A program made the translations under genes and the position numbers. The notes under the pieces are model-generated. The model saw only the letters and a list, made by a program, of their open reading frames with translations. It was not told the origin of the DNA and made no database searches. DNA of 64,000 bases, from the NCBI GenBank assembly GCA_963575745.1, contig CAUYUJ010011481.1:400998-464997 (forward strand), read 5' to 3'. Source of the DNA: Prorocentrum cordatum (lineage: Eukaryota > Sar > Dinophyceae > Prorocentrales > Prorocentraceae). Below, piece by piece: positions 61,040 through 64,000 of this stretch (its first letter is position 1; every line of letters begins with the position of its first letter).

Positions 61040-62400
61040 ACATGATCACATGCTCCCAACCACCACAGGGAACACCCATTGTGGAAGTGCTGGTGTCCAT
61101 ACGTGTAGTCACGTGCTACCAAGAGGAATACTTGATAAAGAACGGAGAAGCTGGTCTGGCCACGAAGGGGTTCCCCGACCTGGGTATACGAACCAGCACG
61201 AAAACCGTTGTCACTCCTGTGCGCAGCGTTGTTTTTTTACATCATGGTCTTGACTGTAAAGGGCAGAACATAAGATCTGAACAAAGAAACATCCCCACAC
61301 ATGAAACTAGAGATGCAATAACCGCATGTAGACGAAGAAACGACTGGGCCAGGACTATCCAATAACCGACAAGGTGTCTGAGGAGGTGGCTCGGGGAGAC
61401 AGGAGTGGTAGCGCTTGTCATGGAGGTGGGCGAGGCGGCGCAGTGCGAGCGGAACCAGTAGCAATGGTGACAGCGCCTCAGACCCCTGTTGCGACCGCGC
61501 GTCTTCGCACACCCAGGCCTCGCGCCTCGTCGGCATCTGTGCTGCGGGTGCGGTGGGGGGCGTGCTCAGACGGAGCGACCATCACAATTCCGTTCATGCT
61601 GAGTGACTGCAGAAAGGGAGGAGGAGGCGGCAGAGGGAACACGGACGCACGAGCTGCCGTATCAAGGAGTCTGCTGTGACCGACCAAGTGCTAACGGGCC
61701 GACCAGCACGGATGCCCTGGCAGAGCAAGAAGATGAACCACTTGCGTCTCCTTCTCCTCCTCCTCCTCCTTCTCCTCCTCCTCCTGGCCATGTTATCTCC
61801 TCCCCCTCCCATTCACTCGGGCCCGTAACCCGCGTTAACCCTTGCTGCAAGCATGGATCGAGCCGAAGAAACAACATGCATTGTGGTACGAGAATCTCGT
61901 GTGGTGCGGACGCGAACCCTGGGGCATGTCAAGCACTACTGAAAGCAGGCCAAGCCTTGTCCCACAAAAAGCTAACGTTGTCCCTCACAAATCCGAAGAG
62001 CCTCTTGTCAATCTGGTACACCTCCACGCGCAAGCAGAAAAGAGATTCGCAGCAGCGAGAAGGGTGCAAGGGGGTACCATGGACCTCACGCTGCCCCCAG
62101 GAGAGAGATTGGGGGTCAAAGACGGCATTGTCGTCGCTGTCAGCCTGCCTTCCCGCCTTCCCAACGCAACCCTACACATCCCCGTGCTCCTGCATGCTCA
62201 GCTCCTGGTGGAATGAGCCGACTCACGCTACAACATGCCGCTCGAGTGAACTGGAGGGCCATACCTGATCTGACACCAATGCACAACCCCAGTCGGGAAC
62301 GCATGATAACGCTTTGCCAGCTGAGCCGAGCAACCTGGGGAAGACGGGGACACCCTGGATGGGTCTGACACGGAGGAGCAAAGGAGCAAAAGGAGAGCGG
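61040..62400. other. Intergenic, no gene recognised
   Basis: Plus frames at 61042-61365 and 61842-62216 are open and not low-complexity, but no family is recognised. A short (TCC)n lies at 61753-61788. Confidence 0.35.
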
Positions 62401-62445
62401 AGGAGCGTGGATGAATTCACCAGTGTGAGAAACAGAGTGTGGGTG

Positions 62446-62572
62446 CAGAAAGGGGAGGAGGAGGAGGAGCAAAAGGAGGATGAGGAGGAGGAGGAGGAGG
62501 AGGAGGAGGAGGAGGAGGAGGAGGAGGAGGAGGGGGAGGAGGCGGAGGAGGAGGAGGAGGAGGAAAAGGAAG
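62446..62572. repeat. (GGA)n microsatellite
   Basis: Near-perfect GGA. The purine bias continues with less order to about 63140. Confidence 0.95.
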
Positions 62573-63734
62573 CACAGTGTGGGTGGGGTGGGGGGCATCT
62601 CAAGACGCGAGTTCAGGGAGGAGGAGCGGGATAGGAGGAGCAGCAGCAGCGACACGGGGGGGTGAACAAGAGGGGGACGGAGGAGACAAGGAGGGAGGAA
62701 CGAGCCGTGACCCAGGATGAAGACGGGGCGAGATAGGAGGGCAGGCCGGACAGCGGCCTAAAACGATGGGAGGGGGGAGGCACGAGGAGGAAGGGAGCAG
62801 TGAGCGGGATCGGGGCAGAGATCTGGGAGAATGCGGAGGAGTGGGGGAACGGGTGGGAAGGTAAGGATGCAAGGCAACTAGAACACGCTCAAACATGCCA
62901 AGGATGCCAGACGCCAACTATGCCAAAAAAACACGACACAAGGCATGAAAGAGTCCCTTCGGTCCCGCGCCCACCCTTCTTACCAGTGGCGACTGTGAGG
63001 GATGGGCGAGAAAGAGAAGGTGGGAGCGAGGAAGCAGGAAGAAGGGCTGCCACGCGGAAGATGGATGGTGGAAGGAGTCGGGACGAGGGAGCAATGAGCA
63101 CGGAAAAGGAAGGAGGGGAGGGAGGGGGAGGAGTGTGTGAACCGAGGATCGACAATCTGGCATCTTGCAGGTGTGATGTGCGCCAATCTTGCTCAGCCAT
63201 TCAGAGGCCTCGAGTGCTCCGGAGGCCAGTGGGAGGGCAGGGGGCTGGAGTCCCTCGAGGAGGCCTTCCTCGAGGGAAGGGGGCGGGGCACCATGCATGA
63301 GAAAAATGACGGGGCGAGGAGGCGGCCTCTGGAGGTAACGATGACAAGGCACTGCGCGTTCGCGACGCCACCACGCACGACAAACCCGTCACGTGCACAT
63401 GCTCGGGACGAGAAGGCAAACGGGCGGCCTGGGACTCCCTGAACTTCGCCGTGTCCAGCTTGAGAGGGACAAGCTCAGGAGGTGGCTGCGGGGCGCCGAG
63501 CCAACCAAACCACTCATCTCACGCACGACACCTCTCGTCGGAGACCCGCAGCGATACACCTCAGGGGCGTCAAACTTCGCGCTTCGCGCTGCGCGACGCG
63601 CGAATAACTTCGCGCTCTCGCGCCGCCCCCCAGGGGAGAAGAGGAGGATGAGGAGTCACAGCCGAATCGCGAACCGTGAACAACTTCGCGACCCAAGGGC
63701 GCCTTTGAAACCTACACCGATCCTGGGGAAACCA

Positions 63735-63885
63735 AGAGGTCCCGATCCCGCTACTCCCGGGGCCTCTCCCCCGGGGGCGGTCGGAGCAGCATTCCGAGGC
63801 GAGTCCAGCGGTGGCGACGAGGGCCTGCAGGGATGCCCCACAGGGAAAGCACGAGGGAAGGGGAGCGGTATGGGTACCTTTCCCT
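63735..63885. repeat. Dispersed repeat, family S (copy 2)
   Basis: CCCGATCCCGCTACTCCCGG, CCTCTCCCCCGGGGG and AGCGGTGGCGACGAGGGCCT parallel copy 1 at 14990-15155. Confidence 0.6.
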
Positions 63886-63958
63886 GCTCTGGGATCCAGG
63901 CCAGGCCCATCCAGGACCCAGGATCGGCGTGCTGGTGGGCCCATGTCCCACCATGTGT

Positions 63959-64000
63959 GGGAGGAGGAGGAGGAGGAGGAGGAGGAGGAGGAGGAGGAGG
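63959..64000. repeat. (GGA)n microsatellite, cut by window end
   Basis: A perfect GGA run to the last base. Confidence 0.95.

Noticed and set aside
1-64000. CRISPR arrays or bacterial operons
   Set aside because: No array with uniform direct repeats and unique spacers. Repeats are tandem without spacers or dispersed, and no ribosome binding sites or operon-like gene order are present.

Overview
The window looks like a nuclear segment from a dinoflagellate-type genome. No housekeeping gene could be recognised. Almost everything that can be read is repetitive or mobile: (TCC)n, (GGA)n, (ATG)n and (CATA)n arrays, GC-rich low-complexity DNA, satellites, and many short inverted-repeat elements. 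Two 100-base N gaps (9824-9923 and 22649-22748) both lie in or beside (TCC)n tracts. The lineage is inferred from this texture, from GC-rich proteins interrupted by short dispersed repeats, and from the type of mobile gene present. The genus cannot be decided from the sequence.

Region 1 (about 1-9.8 kb) is the informative part. On the minus strand a very large gene is encoded in two blocks, 9756-6586 and 6082-338. Block 1 has four duplicated ~55-residue helical modules, a C2H2 zinc finger and a DUF6570-like cysteine domain. Block 2 has a Helitron-like Rep region (Q-G-R-G box, HUH-like site, YxxKY box) and a complete Pif1-type superfamily 1B helicase. Together they read as one Helitron Rep-helicase of roughly 3,000 residues. 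The blocks are separated by 503 bp that fit a phase-0 GT-AG intron filled with a 33-bp tandem repeat. An ~17-bp repeat giving GAPQPA-like peptides is inserted at about eleven places in the gene and recurs as a short array past its stop codon.

Region 2 (about 10-28 kb) holds microsatellites, a 73-bp minisatellite (10.09-10.45 kb), a ~175-bp satellite (20.56-21.64 kb) and many inverted-repeat elements. Region 3 (28-43 kb) has an ORF with a cysteine-rich head and a simple-repeat stalk (28.7-30.4 kb), then more short elements and the dispersed AAGAGGCCCC family. Region 4 (43-46 kb) has a minus-strand ORF with a RanBP2-like zinc finger and coiled coil, followed by degenerate frames. Region 5 (46-64 kb) is again short elements, satellites and microsatellites, with one decayed fragment that may be the end of a LINE reverse transcriptase.

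By eye I can define about a dozen separate families of short (100-220 bp, occasionally 390-720 bp) non-coding elements with terminal inverted repeats. Several have two to seven copies in this one window. They, the Helitron and the short coding-phase repeat are the most interesting content. All comparisons were made by reading; no search or alignment program was run.
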